NCBI RefSeq assembly: GCF_932526225.1
Contig: NC_064039.1
Span: forward strand, 9,876,139 to 9,940,138
Length of the DNA stretch: 64,000 nt
Source: Nematostella vectensis
Lineage: Eukaryota; Cnidaria; Anthozoa; Actiniaria; Edwardsiidae
Direction of reading: 5' to 3'
Position 1 is the first letter of the stretch. Each line of letters opens with the position of its first letter. Under the pieces are notes generated by a model. It saw only the letters and a program-made list of their open reading frames with translations, ran no database searches and was not told the DNA's origin. Below, piece after piece: positions 47,001 to 58,690 of the stretch. The position numbers and the translations under genes were made by a program.

Positions 47001-49161
47001 TTAACATGATTAGGCACTAGAGATAGATGCGAACACTTCATTTCCAGAATGAACACTAAACATGACTTGGTACTACAGTTAGCGAAGGGGACAGCTACGG
47101 AAAATGACAGCTACAGGACATTTGTAGCACAAATGAAATGAGGCAAATAAACTTTTAAAGCAAAATGTTTCACAAAAAAGAAAATAATTTTTATTGATTG
47201 TAGACAAGATGATTGCGACACTTACTGAGACCAAAATAAACCGGTTCTCCTTGATAACTGCAACACATCCAACCACACAGACAATGATGACCAAGCAGCC
47301 TGCAGCAATCATGAGTCCCGGGACAGTCACATAGTTATCATTGGACAGTAGGCTGTTATACTGGCTTCTACTGGTAATCACCCATATGCCGACTGCCAGA
47401 ATGGCAATGCCGGAGAACTATTTGGTAAGGAACAAAATTAGTTAGCTAATCTGGGATCCTCTTTTGTTAACGGTTTTCATTTTTTTGGTGAAGAAGGCAT
47501 AAAGGGCAGACGGAGAAGATTACCTATTACTTTATGTTGGTCCAGTAACAGTGAACATTTTTTGTGTTCATGTTTCAAAGATGCACATTTTGTTGAGGAT
47601 TTGTCTTGTTTCTTTTTTTTCTTATCAGCTGAACAAATAATGGAACAACATTCAAAACAGTGTAGCCCATCAGCAAACGAATAATGAAAAAAGCACTATC
47701 CAAAATGTACCCACATAAGACATAAACAAATGCAAAAAATGTTCACAATTAATTAATACACACAAATAGCAGGATTCAACTGTACAATTTTCATTTGCAC
47801 CATAGTGAAAAGCACAAAGAGGGATGATGAAGATAAAAAATAGTGAATTGGCTTAGAAAACAAGCCAACTTTTGGTGAATAGATGAATCATATCAAGGCC
47901 CAGTCAAGGGAACATGCTCTTTAGGGTTCTTACCAATTTTTATGATTAATTTAGGGTATGGCAAACCTTAGGATTAGAATTGAAAAACACAAAAGATTGC
48001 AGGGTTGACACAATGTTCTATGATATAAATATTTGAAATTATAATATAATATAAGAAACCATAAATTAAACAACTTCAAAGGCACCATGATGGTATCTTA
48101 TCTAAGATAAGGCCAAGTCAAAACGACACAGGAGGCCAAAAAGTTATTACATTCTATTGCATTTCTATTAAAATATAATTTGTCTATTTATGTTGATCAT
48201 TTTATTTCTACTTCATAATAATAACACCATGGACAAAAAATGTTTATATATATAAACAATTTACTATGCATTTGCAAGTTGTCATTAAAAAAACTCACAT
48301 TTCCCTAAACCCTTCATTACAATAATGATAATTCAACATTTCTTTTTCCTTCCATAGAGACTACATTCAAGCCGAAGAATCAATACTTATTACTCAAAGA
48401 CATGCAGTCTCCATAGGTGACCTCTTTACTGTTACATGACTTTCGTTCAATTGGAATGACATCTTTATCATACAAAGACTTAACGCTATCTCATTCATAA
48501 TCTTGAAAGCAAAATGTTGCATGAAAAATCCATTATTAAGACATACAGGGACTTCTATGAAATAACTGCTTTCAAATTAGTATTCTGCTTAAATCTAGTT
48601 GGTTTTTAAGAGTGTGAATAAAACTTTTTCGTGGTACTTTAAACTATCTATGATCTTGAATGTAAAAAATTTGAATAAATATGAAAGTTTTTGCAACGTT
48701 CCTACTCTGTTATTATTCTAGTTTAGATTATTATACCCGGCTAGTCTATTAATACTGTTTTTAGGATTTGCAATGAAAATCAAGCAATCGAACACTCGAG
48801 TACATGGTTTCGCACGTAAAGAATTTGAAACTTACAAAAACTGACATTTGCTTAGAAAAGTCTGTCAAGGGAAAAATAAAAATGCTAGCATTGACAGGCT
48901 TGGAGAGAACGTCAAACATGAAGCTGTGTTACGTTCGACTGTTTAATCTATTGTATCTGGGAGTACTGTTTTGATTGTGAATGAAATGAAGCTCACGATC
49001 GAAATGAGCAGTCGTGAGAATGTAAGGGGGCTGTCTTGTTATCACACTAGGTCTGTTCAACTTTCCACCTCGAAACTTACCAATAAAATCGTATTAAAGA
49101 ACATGTGGAAGGTCTTCAACCAGGTGACATTACAGCAACCAATATTTCTGCGTTTATCCAT
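44081..49161 (-). CDS. CD151-like tetraspanin, copy B (7 exons, 245 aa, complete)
   Basis: Exons are 49161-49081, 47417-47226, 46858-46784, 46189-46094, 45664-45509, 45086-45003 and 44134-44081, all phase 0, totalling 246 codons with TGA. The N-terminus MDKRRNIGCCNVTWLKTF has juxtamembrane cysteines typical of palmitoylated tetraspanins. TM1 spans the exon 1-2 junction (HMFFNTILL then FSGIAILAVGIW). TM2 ends at VIKENRFILVS. TM3 is YLIMLVLIFILEIATGVVAV. The large loop contains FKCCG, VPDSCCKSP, GCG and the closing GC. TM4 is followed by the tail LLLKYIEPY. N-glycosylation sequons NNTS and NNSV lie in the loop. Family members are four-pass plasma-membrane organisers. The loop resembles CD151/TSPAN11. 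It is a paralogue of copy A with identical intron positions, and it shares the upstream region with divergently transcribed HORMAD1. Confidence 0.95.
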
Positions 49162-50116
49162 GATGTGAAAGTTCTTAATTCAAGAGAGAGAAGACGTGAA
49201 AGTTTGTCCCGAATAACAGATCTTGTCACAAAGTGCCGAGCGTGATCACTTGTAAACAGAGCGGATACAAGGCATGAACAAACTAACCAATAACTTCATG
49301 AGTTTACAGTCACGTGATGACATTCTAGAAATTCCTAGGTGCCGCCTGGAATTTCTGTCCTAAAAAATTGAGATAAATAAAATGATGTCACCCTTCATTT
49401 TGACGGGATGCTCCTATAATTTCTACAATATGTTGGTGGTATTTTTTTTCTTGTAAGAAACTTCTTGAAAGCGTTTTCTCGTTTTGTGTTCGTAATTCCC
49501 GCCAAAGTTTTGGCGGGAATTAATTTGTCGCGCGCGCGCCAACTGGGTTTTCCCGCCATTTTGCTATTTGTCGTCATATTCTGTGTTCATTCACCGTAGA
49601 GAAACTGCATTCTAGAGGGGTTGAAACATTTAAAAGTTTGAGAAAACTAAGCTACATTTTTACGGCTAAGCGAGTACTTAGGTAAGCCAAGACGCACCCA
49701 GAGCGCACATACATACCTAACAAAGGTCAAGAAAAGAAATGTTTAAAAGAAGACGGAAGGTTTTTTTCATGTTCAATTGAGAAAGTAGAAGTTCCCGTCA
49801 AGTTTATTTTACACACGCTCAGAGTTTTGAGCGTTGTGAGTAAGTTATTTTCGTTTTGATATTTGAATATAAGTATGAAGGTTGCCAATGAAAAAAATGT
49901 TTAAGCATATTAGTAGGCTGCAATGTTTTTATCCATTACCTACGTTATATGAGTTACTTAATGCAAACATAACCAATAAACAAATTCACTTCATTCATAA
50001 GATCAGCTGTCAATAACTTTTATATCTTTTTTATTTTAGTACTCTGTTAAACATAGTATTCAGTAACTTACTCTGAACTTGTACATTGTTGCAATTAATT
50101 TTGTCAGTTAACAACA
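49162..50116. promoter_or_regulatory. Divergent upstream region of tetraspanin B and HORMAD1
   Basis: 955 bp separates the two start codons, which point away from each other. It holds a cluster of E2F-type sites at 49494-49556 around a CG-rich block (GTCGCGCGCGCGCC), the only GC-rich spot nearby. A GTGAGTAAGT-like donor near 49834-49845 may end a noncoding first exon of HORMAD1. Confidence 0.6.
49494..49556. promoter_or_regulatory. Three E2F-type sites, two in a perfect palindrome
   Basis: AATTCCCGCCAAA (49494-49506) and TTTGGCGGGAATT (49509-49521) are a perfect 13-bp inverted pair 2 bp apart. A third TTTCCCGCC lies at 49548-49556. All match the TTTSSCGC E2F consensus. Function is inferred. 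Confidence 0.7.
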
Positions 50117-53100
50117 ATGGCAACAGCGCAGATGGTTAGAAATGAATCCAAAACAGTCAGTGTGAGTATTAACATCTGCTTACTTACTTAAGTTATATGT
50201 TTTCCTAGCTTTTTTTATTATTTCTAGTACTTTGTGTAACTATATTTGCAAATCTTTGTCTAGTGGTCAAGCATTTTTCCACCAGAACAAGTCACAGGTA
50301 TTTTTTTATTTCATTGGTCATTTACAAGTAATTTTCAATAGGCCATTCCAGCTATAAATTTGTGCGCATATAAACCATATAAACCTACCTCAACTACCAG
50401 AATGCAGCACACGCTTTTTTTAAGCCTACATCAAACGAAGCATGCGCTGCATGCCGGTAGTTGAGGTAGGTTCCCATGGTGAGTGTGCACGCATGTTTAT
50501 AGCTGGAATGGCTTATTGTAAAGGGTCACTGATAAGAGAAAGGAAAAATTGACAAATTTTAGCTTTTTTGCATTTTTTATGAAAATATTATCTGATGGGA
50601 AAGCCCTTGCAGGCTTTTTCAGGCAGATCACACACTCCCCTCACTCACCCTGCCTAAAAACACCTGTAGTGGTAGCTGAACCACAGATTTTTGTTTACAT
50701 TTCCTTACTAATAGAGCTTTTTTATGCAAGTGAACAATATGTTGGATTTGTACATATACTGAACAAATTTTCTAATATGTCCCTCTAGAACAACAGTCAG
50801 TGTTGTTTGTAAAGAAGCTACTTGCAGTTGCTGTAAGTATTTTTTGAGATCATGAAAGTATTTATTCTTTTATTTAACTCATGTATTATCACATATCACC
50901 AGGTGTCAAGTGTATCTTATTTGAGGTAAGAAAATGACATCACCTTATTATTTCATGGGGTGACCTCAAGCAATCTTTGAAGCAGAGAGGGTTTTTTTTA
51001 GTGTTGGATTTAGCTGGCCTATTGTCTATCTGTAATATAGCCACAATCTGCTTTCTAAAATGCACCCATCTACTAGAGCTACTGGATTAGTTAAACTTGA
51101 AAAAATCCCCCAGAAATTAAATATGTACCCCAACAAAGAAAACATTAACCACACCCTTTGATTGAGTTAATTATGTTTTTGTTGAAGGGCAATCTTCCCA
51201 GAGCATGCATTTGGTGACAGGCGTCTAGAAGGTATATCTAACTAAAGTAAAGCCCTACACTATTTTATGTATAGAGTATTCCACTTATTCTATTTATTTC
51301 AGATTTGAATCTAAAGATTTTGAAGGATGATAGTGCCTGCCCAGGTGCCTGTCAAGTGATTCAATGGTAGGAGTGGCCTATCTACATAAAGTGCTTGAAA
51401 ACATACTAGTTGTTCCAGGCCCAGGGCGGTATCCTATTTTGTTCTTTCATGGGTGGTCAGATTTTTATCAGAAAACTCACCCCCACCAGCCCCCTTCCCC
51501 CCCCCCCAGGAAAAAGTAGCCCCATTTTTCCAGAATGTTGCCCCCCCCCCCCCCCCCAAAAAAAAAAAAAATAGAAAAATCCTGGGCTTGTGTTCTGTTA
51601 ACAAACATTTTGTGTTGATTTGCAGGATAAAAGGATGTTTTGATGCTCTGGATAAGAAATATGTAAGTTAAGGGTATAAAATACATTTGATCATATGATT
51701 AGCTTTGTTATGTTTTTAATTCTCTGTTCTGAATTCTAGCTCAGGATGATTGTGATTGGGGTAAGTGTAAATTTTGAAAACACAAAATCTTTTTGTGTTG
51801 TTTGATTTTTTAAGCATGCAAAAAATGTTTACCTTTTAGATTTATGCTGATGCTGATGACCCCGATGTAAGTTCACAAAAGTCTGTCTTTTTAATTTGAA
51901 ATTGGAGTGTTATAACACTTGCATTCACTTTTTCTCCTAGACTATTATTGAGTCATATACATTCAAGGTATGAAGAAAAAAATGTTTCTCCTTTTTGTCT
52001 GTGTCATGTTTACAAAATGAAAACATAAAATCCCTTATTATATATTCTGTCTAATGCACACTTGGAAATGTGACATTACAGTTTACCTATAACAAAGAGG
52101 GAATGAGCATTTTTCGCAATGGCAATAAAATAGCAAGTGCCTACACTGAAGCTGAGACAAAGAAAGCAACCATCAGACTTCTGAGGTATTTCTTAGGAAT
52201 TTTACTTCTATAAGGTATTTTTCACTTAGTAAGCCATACATGAAACATCGACTTCTCATCTTCCCTTGTTTTTTAGAACAATCATCATCTTGACACAGAC
52301 CCTGACATCACTTCCAGGTAGCTATCTTATTATCTATATGCAGGCTTGTGTCCAGAGAGGATGGCTGAGAGGTCCGAACCCGCAACCCTGCTCATGTGAG
52401 AAAATGAGTTTGACTCTGGTTGACCGTGTTACGCATTTGGATAGAAAAAGTTTCTAGATGGGTCTAGTGACTAGCTAAGGATGCCGATTTTGAACTAAAT
52501 TACTAGTTGGGTCCCACCCTGCATTTTTGTCTAGACACACCCCTGATATGCCGCCAACTTACCCTCTTCACTATTTCCAGACGATGTCATGATGAGTATG
52601 AGACTGTACTACTATGATGATGGTAGGAAATTTTGTATTGTATTGATTGCAAATGTATTTTAAGGAGTATTATTTGTCATTTTTGTGGTGGACTAGTTCT
52701 AGTTTTAGATGATTATACAAATGTACAATTGTAAAAATACCACCCATCAGTGTTTTTTAAATTGTTTTATCTGTCTTTTTTTGCAGTAACCCCTTCATCT
52801 TACCAGCCTCCAGGATTCACGGTTTGTTCAAACTGTATACTGATAAAAAAATTGATTTATCAAAACATTTCATTTTTTCTTATGATTTGTATTGTAGGAG
52901 GCTACTAGCAGTGCGTTTGAATTTGCTGATGAGCCAATGAACATTAAAGTTGGAGATGTCTCTACGGTTCGTAGAGCTCAAATCTTTATGCAATCAGCAT
53001 TAGATGGCATCTTTAACTTCACTTTTGTTTTTGTTTGCATGTTTTCATGGATAACTACAGCCCTTCCACACGTAAGCATGACGCTTTATTCATATTGTTT

Positions 53101-56100
53101 ATATTGAACTCTTTTTTATTTCACTTTCATTGAATCACTAACTTCGAGGATCCAAAGGGCTTCTGTAATGAAACATCTGTCTATTCTTCACAAAAAATTA
53201 ATCTTTCCTATATCTATCTATAGATATCATAAAATATAATATATAACACCCCTCTGGGAAAGACCCGGCGAGCTTTTAGCGTCCACGGCACCCGATGAAA
53301 TTTCTAAAAAATCAACCCGAACAGTTTCTTTCTTACCCGACTAGTTAGTTGGAAACCACACTGACCTGGTGACAAAATTTCCAACCCGGTGAGTTCCCAT
53401 AAAAAACCCGACCAAAATCTAGGTTTCGCCGGGTCTGTTACGGAGTGGTGTTACATGATAATCTTGCGCAAAAGTTACCGTTTTTTTGTAAGGCGCGTAA
53501 ACTGGAACCTTAATTAATATGTTGCTTTTAACAGGGTTAAGCTACGGATAAAGACCGAGCTTCACCAATTTGAGCTGAAGGAGGATGACGAGGAAGACGA
53601 TACGACAGGCGTGGATGCTGGCGGGCTTATTAGAAACAACGCGGATGTTGATGAGGGGATGGAGGAAGACTCCCAGATGCCACTAGATCACACGGATAAC
53701 ACGCCTGTGACGGTAATATCCAGCAGCACACCAATGATACGGCATAGTTACGTTTGACTAATATTTCCCCATGTTGCTAACGATTCTGCGATTTCCTATT
53801 GAAAATTAGTTTTTTCAAAGAAATAATTTGGCAATTGACGCGCGGTCAAAAATATAAATCAGATGCTTTAAAGCGTTTTGTTACATTTTTTTTTATTTAC
53901 AGCATTTCCGCGAATTCGGAGCCGTGGATGACCACACCCCGCCGACAACTCTCACTGAGACTACTAGAAAAAGCGCCAAGCGTCAGAATGACTCTCAGCA
54001 GATTGTACCCGATGGGATGGAGTGTGACAAGGTGCCAATAGAAAGCCCAAATACACCAGGTAGGTTATCAAATGTCTGATGAACACAAAGATACGACGTT
54101 TGACTGTGTGTTGTACTCGACAGAGTACATAGTTGTTTTTGCTAAGCACAAATCAAATAGGCACTACGCTGAAGTATTCAATGTCAATGGATGGGGCTGT
54201 TGGAATATTTTTACTTATTTCCTCCTGTACAATCCCATGTCTGGTGTGCTAGAGACCAGTGCGTCGTATTTCCTTAGGTCTGAGAGGGACTGCAGGTGGT
54301 GTAAGTACTCGTGCTTCAAGCCAGCCATCCGGGGAGACCCCCAATATCGAGGAAGACATGCAAAAGACCGACGATACTGTCAGTTGTGCGTGTGGCTATA
54401 ACGAGGTGAGGCTTGGGTAAATGAACTGAGCGCAAAATATAGCGCATTCTTTATTTCGGTTATTGTTATTTTGTTGCGCATTTGTTGGCTAAGTCAACAC
54501 TTGTGCGTAGGATGGAGCTTCAAGTTTTCCGTGGGGCAATTTTCCCTGCATCTTTTTCCTAAAATGAAACGATGACGAATGGAAATAAAATGCAGATGGA
54601 AGAAACATGATACACAGAGCAATTCGCAATGTTACGAATTCTATTTTTCTTGCAACTTGCAACGCAACTGAAAACAAAAAACGCAACACCGTTCCTTCAA
54701 ATTAGATTGTTGTTTTTCCCGGTAGGATGACGGTTTGATGATCATGTGCGGAATCTGCAAGTTTTGGGAGCACGCCGTCTGTTATGGAATTCTCCAAGAA
54801 GAACAGGCTCCGGACTTCCACGTTTGTGCGAAATGCTGCAGGGTAATTTGCATTGCTGGACTAATTTGAAAAATACTCGTGGTAATTAATTCTGTGTTTA
54901 AAAGTGTCCCGCGACTGTTTCTACCTTCGTTGGGCCGGGAAAGGGATAGGAAAAATCAATCAATCCCTCATGCGGGCTTATGTTCTTGTTATTTTCAATT
55001 GAGATGAGTAAACTACCAATATTATATTTTCTATACTACAGAAACCGGGACAGCCACAATGCACGGATGCATTACTTGGCGAGCTTGGCTCAGTAGAGCT
55101 CCAGGTTAGTATCTGATATCGCAATTTATCTAAAGAATATAATAGAAGCATATTAAAGTAATTCCATTTTCCATAGGCTGCAGCGTTATGGAGACGTGCG
55201 TTGCTAGCATGCAGCGAGATGAGCAGAATTCTACCTACCACAATGTCACGCCGACTTGGTAATGATCTTCATATGCTCTTTATAGCGCGGTCCCAGAAAT
55301 TCGAATCGGGAGCAAGGTTTCAACTTTTTTGTTAATCTCGCAGGGTCTTCGTTTAGTGTAGATATTTCCCTAAGCTTGTAGTCAAGGGCACATGGACGAT
55401 TGTCCTCACGTCAATCGACTCAAAGAAGATGAATTGTGGCAACAATCTTGTAGGGGAATTTCAAAAACAACCCCCATCCCTCTGGGCTCCCTCGGCTCTT
55501 TACGCTGAAAATGCTGGCTAAAAAAATGTTGAACAGGTGTGGAGATGACAGTTGCTCATGGTTTGGTTAACAAGCTGGAAAAGGAAGGCTTTGTTCGTTC
55601 AGCAGCGAAAGGAAAAAGGTAGGTGTTGCTTTCATAATGGATGATTATCAAACTCTCTTTTGCGATCCCATAATCCCACCAGCGGTCTCCACATAAAGAA
55701 TGTCTGTGCAAAGTAAAATATTTTAGAGTGATGAAAGATTGGCGTTGATAGCCAGACACTTATCGATATGGAGTTCAATACCTTTTACTTTTGTACTTGA
55801 TATAACTATTATAACATATGGGAAACGCGTCACACCCATTTTCATCACTTCTCATATGCGTCCATATGCGACTTTTTGATTCTTGTTTTATACTTGTAGA
55901 CTGGGCAAGATAGTGAACAAGACAATGCTCAAAGAGGAGGAACTGAAAGAGTACATAAAGAAGCCAAAAGTGTCAGACAAACACTTAAGCAACACGCAAT
56001 CACAGAACACCGGGACCCGACAAACAGCGGTATGAATTCACTTTAATCACGATATTTATAAAGTTTATCTAGGATTAAAACGTATTCGACAATACTCAAA

Positions 56101-57875
56101 CTGTCCCTGGCTATCAACTACAACCTTGTCTACCCTTCCTCCTAACGATGGTATCAAATTGGTGCCATATTTACTTGGGTTAGCTGTAGCTTCATGGATT
56201 TGTTGATAAAACAATTTAGTTTGGTGCACCAAATTACTTTCTCTGACTCCCCTTTTTATCTCTTTCAGCAAAGCATTGATAGCATCACAGAGAAAGCTTC
56301 AATGATGGATGTGTCCGGACGCCGAAGAACCAAGAGAAATACGGTTAGTGTTTTAAGTTGTAATACTGTAATGTTATATATATATATTTAATGGTATACA
56401 CCTATTTCAAGAAAGGTTGTCAGTGTAAATGGCAAATGGAGATTGGCAAATAGCATTTATACGACCGAAAGTAAACATTCGTCTCGAAGAATATGGATAA
56501 ATCAAATCAACTATCCATTAAAGGTTACCAATGCTTGGCTCTGACATTGCTGGAATCGAACCCGTTTCAGAGAGGCGAGAGGCCCTTACGATGACGCGCT
56601 AGCCACACTGCGCCAGCTCTGTTTTACGGGATGATGTATGGTGATCATTATGGTGAAAAGTGTATCTCGGCCTTGATGATGATAGTAGTTTTTAAGGCTT
56701 ATTTTTATTTGCATCCAGGATGCCGACGAAAAAGACACTGATTCACCAACAAAGCAGAAGAAAAAGGGTGGAAAACGAGCGATATCAGCTTTAGACAAGG
56801 TAGAGTTATGCATTCTGCTGGGTGACTCATCGTATCTCAGGTTGCTTCTTCAAAGCAGCTTCTTTTGCTCTGTTGGGCTAGTGTTTGAGACGTCTGCAAT
56901 AAAAGTACTTTGTTTTTAAAACATACATACAACACCAATTATTAGATTTCCTTGTTTCCAAAACATGCCTACTCAATCCATCGAGTTTTTGTGCTTGTCA
57001 AAAGTCTACACTACGTGTGAGAGGGCTATAAATCTAGGGCGGGGAAAGGGGTGTGGAGTCTAGTAAAGTGGTCTGCATCTGGATAAAAACTAGGAATATT
57101 CAAATTTGTATCCAAGAGTAGAATCAAAAAGCCCAAACTCTCGCGATCTCGTACCAGAACAACGAATACAATATACCAAAAACTGGAAATCGACTCTGCC
57201 AAATTTTCGTCTTTAATAAGACTTCTTCAGGGCAAACTCAAATATTTGAGTATATATTTGAGTCATATATTTGAGTCTGCCCTGAAGAAGTCTTATTAAA
57301 GACGAAAATTTGGCAGAGTCGATTTCCAGTTTTTGGTGTATCAAATTTGTATCCAGATACAGACCACTTAACTAGACTCCCCACCCCCTTCCCCGCCTTA
57401 GATATAAAGCCCTCTCACACGTGACCGAGGTCTACATTTTTCAAACAAAACTCACCTGATATGTGGCCTTTACAGACCCAAACGCTGTGCAAATGTCTAT
57501 AGGGTTCTACAAGTTGCTATCTGACGCGGAGCTGCGAGGATTGTCTTGGTGTCCACGTAGCCTCGTTCCCTGGCTTCTATTGGTTGAGAGGCTTGTAGGG
57601 GTTAATCACGTCACTTTTGTTTTGCCGCTCGCCATAGGGACAGCTTATCGAAGAGAATGTTTGACAACAGATTGCTGTCACAAGACCCCTGGGAACGAGG
57701 CTAGTGGCTATGGTAGCGCGTGTTGCACAAGTTATCGTTTTGGTTGACTGTTTTTTTTTTTTTGTAATAGACGAAAGAGTTTGATATTTCTGACAGCCAA
57801 GAAGCCTTCCAAGACTGCGATGCCCCAGCAAGAAAGAGGAAATCCAGCATCTCAACCAAAGCAATATTGGTGTAA
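50117..57875 (+). CDS. HORMAD1: HORMAD1-like meiotic axis protein (27 exons, 621 aa)
   Basis: Exons are 50117-50161, 50264-50297, 50789-50832, 50903-50925, 51188-51231, 51303-51366, 51626-51662, 51740-51760, 51840-51866, 51941-51967, 52082-52185, 52277-52317, 52581-52622, 52787-52821, 52898-52966, 53061-53071, 53535-53712, 53903-54059, 54278-54405, 54726-54842, 55042-55104, 55177-55258, 55537-55618, 55900-56029, 56269-56343, 56719-56799 and 57771-57875. Phases match at every junction. Residues about 16-225 form the HORMA domain, with motifs VSYLRAIFPEHAF, CFDALDKKYLRM, YYYDDVTPSSYQPPGF and NIKVGDVSTPFH that track vertebrate HORMAD1. An acidic linker follows. A PHD finger (about 370-416; CxC, CxxC, HAVC, CAKC) and a winged-helix-like segment (about 425-520) come next, then a basic tail. 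Hop1/HORMAD proteins load on meiotic chromosome axes, promote double-strand breaks and control synapsis; PHD plus winged helix is the chromatin-binding region known from Hop1-type proteins. Several exons are very small (11, 21, 23, 27 nt). E2F-type sites lie upstream. Confidence 0.96.
50336..50518. repeat. MITE with CAATARGCCATTCCAGCTATAAA ends (HORMAD1 intron 2)
   Basis: The left end CAATAGGCCATTCCAGCTAT continues AAA and is inverted at the right end with one mismatch. Inside, AACCTACCTCAACTACC pairs with GGTAGTTGAGGTAGGTT. 183 bp, non-coding, near-complete foldback. Confidence 0.88.
51415..51600. repeat. C/A-homopolymer-rich repeat relic (HORMAD1 intron 6)
   Basis: CAGGCCCAGGGCGGTATCC at the left, CCAGGAAAAAGTAGCCCC and C-runs inside, and AAATCCTGGGCTTG at the right resemble the CAGGCCCGTACCCAGG family at 13738 and 27421 in decayed form. 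Confidence 0.55.
52340..52545. repeat. Interspersed repeat, related to 26222-26400 (HORMAD1 intron 12)
   Basis: GGCTTGTGTCCAGAGAGG, TGCTCATGTGAGAAAATGAG, a TTGAC segment and AGCTAAGGATGC occur in the same order as in the tetraspanin A intron copy. Confidence 0.65.
56544..56625 (-). mobile_element. tRNA-like SINE relic (HORMAD1 intron 25)
   Basis: On the minus strand TGGCGCAGTGTGGCTAGCGC (A-box-like) is followed by GGGTTCGATTCC (B-box-like). The acceptor and T stems do not pair, so it is not a working tRNA. Confidence 0.6.
57014..57422. repeat. Long foldback element (HORMAD1 last intron)
   Basis: The outer arms (CGTGTGAGAGGGCTATAAAT and GGGCGGGGAAAGGGGTG on the left) are inverted at 57340-57422. 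The inner arms (GGAAATCGACTCTGCCAAAT through CTTCTTCAGGGC, 57183-57234) are inverted at 57280-57330. About 60 bp of the left arm has no partner. There is no coding capacity. Confidence 0.88.
57558..57703. repeat. MITE with TAGCCTCGTTCCC ends (HORMAD1 last intron)
   Basis: TAGCCTCGTTCCC and GGGAACGAGGCTA are perfect 13-bp inverted ends on a 146-bp non-coding element, 67 bp upstream of the last HORMAD1 exon. Confidence 0.8.
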
Positions 57876-58149
57876 ACCACATTAATATCTAAAAAGCACT
57901 AAGTCTATTTTTGTTGCAGTATTTTATTTACCAAATTATAGCGAGGATGCTGTTATAAATTCGGAGCAGGCCCCTCCTGAACAGAATTATTTATTGAACA
58001 GAATTATTTATTGGATAAATGTTTCTTGAATCGAATTTTCTTGTATAATTTTCTTACCGATTATGTTACAATTATGATACAATTATTGACAAGGACAATA
58101 AGTAATTATCAAAGTTTGTATGGTATATCCTCCTTGGCATCCAAATATA

Positions 58150-58690
58150 AGTGCAGGGTGATGCTGCATAAGGTCACGCTCTCGTGCAGGGCGATGCTCC
58201 GAAAGGTCACGCACTCGTGCAGGGTGATGCTCCGAAAGGTCACGCGCTCGTGCAGGGTGATGCTCCGAAAGATCACGCTCTCGTGCAGGGTGTGCTCCGA
58301 AAGGTCACGCTCTCGTGCAGGGTGATGCTTCGAAAGGACACACCCGTTCAGGGTGATGCTCCGAAAGGTCATGCACTCGTGCAGGGTGATGCTCCAAAAG
58401 GTCACGCACCCGTGCAAGGTGATGCTCCGGAAGGTCACGCGCCCGTGCAGGGTGATGCTCCGAAAGGTCACGCACTCGTGCAGGGTGATGCTCCGAAAGG
58501 TCACGCACTCGTGCAGGGTGATGCTCCGAAAGGTCACGCACTCGTGCAGGGTGATGCTCCGAAAGGTCACGCACTCGTGCAGGGTGATGCTCCGAAAGGT
58601 CACGCACTCGTGCAGGGTGATGCTCCGAAAGGTCACCTACTTCTGCAAAGTGGTATTTCAAAAGTCATGCACTTGTGCAGTGATGCTCTG
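58150..58690. repeat. 33-bp minisatellite, about 17 copies
   Basis: The unit is GTGCAGGGTGATGCTCCGAA followed by AGGTCACGCACTC. Being 33 bp it is frame-preserving and gives 11-residue repeats in several frames on both strands (for example VQGDAPKGHAL on plus). It starts about 275 bp after the HORMAD1 stop. There is no start context, splice link or motif, so it is taken as non-coding. Confidence 0.95.

Noticed and set aside
54301..54324. A 24-nt GT-AG intron inside HORMAD1 exon 19
   Set aside because: Too short to be spliced, and the 24 nt are in frame and open, so they were kept as coding.
56544..56625. tRNA gene candidate on minus
   Set aside because: A and B boxes are present, but the acceptor and T stems do not pair; tRNA-derived SINE relic.
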